Assembly: GCF_014885015.1 (NCBI RefSeq) | Contig: NZ_JABMIJ010000006.1 | Location: forward strand, 310,001-374,000 | Direction of reading: 5' to 3' | Source: Spirabiliibacterium falconis | Lineage (GTDB): Bacteria > Pseudomonadota > Gammaproteobacteria > Enterobacterales > Pasteurellaceae | DNA: 64,000 nt | Shown here: one piece after another, positions 62,889 to 64,000 of the stretch | Layout: every line of letters begins with the position of its first letter | Numbering within the stretch: position 1 is the stretch's first letter | Notes under the pieces: generated by a model | Told to the model about the DNA's origin: nothing | The model's database searches: none | The model's input: the letters and a program-made list of their open reading frames with translations, nothing else | Position numbers and translations under genes: made by a program

Positions 62889-64000
62889 TACTGTTCTCCT
62901 ACTTCGGGTTGGGATAAGGCCTTTTCTTGCAACCACGCACAAGGGGTAAAACGCTCGCCAAGCGTTTCACGCAACAACGTCAGCTCTGCCACAATGGTAT
63001 CTGCCCCTACAGTGTCAATATAGGCATAAATACCGCCTCGAAATTCAGGAAAGAAAAAACCAAGCACCGACGCCACGTTACCTTCTTCTAAACTGGCAAT
63101 CACGCTTTCTTGGGCACAATATGCCGCTTCATTAATCATCATTAAAATACAACGCCGTACAATAGCTTCACTTTCTAAATTGTTTTCAATAATCAGATCC
63201 AACACTTGATAAATACTTTTATCAACTTGCGTGCGATCGCCTGTTCGGGAGTGATACAGATAGAAACCACGACGATTTTTACGTCCTTTGCGTTCATTTC
63301 GTAATAAGTCATCTATTTTAGGCGGCAAAGCAAAGCGTGTGCCAAAGCTACGTTCAAGCTGTGGCAAGGCCTTAACAAAAATATCTAGCCCCATTTCATC
63401 AAGCATCGCAAAAGGGCCAACTTTAAAGCCAAATTCTTGTAACGCTTTTTCAATGGTGGGAATATCTTCACCGTCCAACAACACATAATACGCCTCTAGT
63501 AAAAATGCACTTAAAATGCGTGTGATGAAAAACCCTGTGCTATCTTTAACTAAAAGCGGAGCTTGCCCCTGCTGTATGACCAGTCCAACAGCCTTCGCAA
63601 TCGTTTGAGGAGCACACTTGGCATGCGGGATAATCTCCACCACACGACGCTGACTGACAGGCGTAAAGTAGTGAATACCAATAACATTTTCAGGGCGTAC
63701 CGCACTTTGTGCAATTTCTGTAATCGATAAGGTATTGGTGTTACTGGCAAACACGGTATCTGGCGCATAATATGCTTCGCTTTCAGCAATGAGTTGTTGT
63801 TTAAGTTGCAGATCTTCATACACGGCCTCAATAACAATATCCGCTTGTGGTTTGCCAACAAAACGGTCACCGCCGCTGATAAGATACATTTTTTGGAGCA
63901 ATTTTCCATACGGTAAAAAGCCTTGCTCCACCTCTTTTTGCAGTAATAAATAACTCAAGCGTAACGCTTTTTGTACGCCGTGAGGATTAATATCTCTAAT
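62888..64000 (-). CDS. fadJ: 3-hydroxyacyl-CoA dehydrogenase part of a FadJ-like multifunctional protein (5' part beyond window)
   Basis: The frame stays open to the window end and covers about 370 residues: the end of the NAD-binding region (IVIEAVYEDLQLKQQ, FASNTNTLSI), the catalytic His of VIGIHYFTPVSQRRVVEIIPH, and both C-terminal dimer domains (FGFKVGPFAMLDEMGLD, RKGRKNRRGFYLY). It follows E. coli FadJ closely to the RFTPC near the end. The upstream residues IRDINPHGVQKALR, read to 64000, continue the family. The enoyl-CoA hydratase part should lie outside. FadB is the alternative. Confidence 0.9.
   Translation of the reverse strand: MRDINPHGVQKALRLSYLLLQKEVEQGFLPYGKLLQKMYLISGGDRFVGKPQADIVIEAVYEDLQLKQQLIAESEAYYAPDTVFASNTNTLSITEIAQSAVRPENVIGIHYFTPVSQRRVVEIIPHAKCAPQTIAKAVGLVIQQGQAPLLVKDSTGFFITRILSAFLLEAYYVLLDGEDIPTIEKALQEFGFKVGPFAMLDEMGLDIFVKALPQLERSFGTRFALPPKIDDLLRNERKGRKNRRGFYLYHSRTGDRTQVDKSIYQVLDLIIENNLESEAIVRRCILMMINEAAYCAQESVIASLEEGNVASVLGFFFPEFRGGIYAYIDTVGADTIVAELTLLRETLGERFTPCAWLQEKALSQPEVGEQ

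Overview
This window is a stretch of chromosome from a member of the Pasteurellaceae (Haemophilus/Pasteurella/Aggregatibacter/Avibacterium group). The clearest sign is the 9-base uptake signal sequence AAGTGCGGT (reverse ACCGCACTT), found dozens of times in both orientations inside genes and as inverted pairs between genes. This is the Hin-type DNA uptake word, not the Apl type. Gene content and order fit: sucBCD, ilvIH, serC-hisC-aroA, mreBCD, uvrA/ssb, trxB-cydDC and folP-glmM are all family-typical. I cannot name the species. No rRNA, tRNA, prophage, IS element, CRISPR array or replication origin was seen.

Layout. 1-3 kb: end of sucB, then sucC and sucD (TCA cycle). 3-4.4 kb: a PLP sulfhydrylase of the MetY type. 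4.4-8.2 kb (minus): a secreted CBM9-like protein downstream of a large secreted chondroitin ABC lyase-type polysaccharide lyase, the most distinctive accessory locus here. 8.4-9.8 kb: purU and an H-NS protein. 10-11.6 kb: an NhaC-type antiporter. 11.8-17.6 kb: amino-acid synthesis (ilvIH, aroA, hisC, serC). 17.8-21.7 kb: DUF496 protein, suhB and the mreBCD cell-shape operon. 21.8-25.3 kb: uvrA divergent from ssb, with a LexA-like box between them. 25.7-31.7 kb: kdgR-like regulator, a 52-residue DUF1328 protein, a NIF3 protein, a yqjD-yqjE-yqjK-like stress cluster, fabI and rnb. 31.8-35.5 kb (minus): a glv cluster (RpiR regulator, alpha-glucoside PTS, 6-phospho-alpha-glucosidase), AT-rich, poor in uptake signals and probably acquired. 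35.6-39.3 kb: guaA, an unrecognised membrane-anchored protein, and guaB. 39.5-42.6 kb: AEC transporter, LtrA-like, DUF924 and CsbD proteins.

42.7-51.7 kb is one galactose module. galT-galK-galM (minus) faces mgtC-like and galS-like genes (plus), followed by the mglBAC galactose ABC importer. Three sites resembling the Gal operator GTGTAANCGNTTNCAC lie at the gal promoter, just before galS, and at the mgl promoter. CRP-like sites accompany the gal and mgl promoters. At mgl the operator sits between two perfect TGTGA-N6-TCACA sites.

51.8-64 kb (all minus): GNAT acetyltransferase, a short TyrR, cydC-cydD, trxB, a thioredoxin-fold co-chaperone without the active-site cysteines, a cytochrome b562-like protein, glmM, folP, a YeeZ-like protein, a methyltransferase, and the C-terminal part of fadJ running off the window.

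No wholly new multi-gene system was found. The best leads are the chondroitin lyase/CBM9 pair with its possible link to KdgR, the CRP-Gal-CRP promoter arrangement, the acquired glv cluster, and the unknown protein between guaA and guaB.
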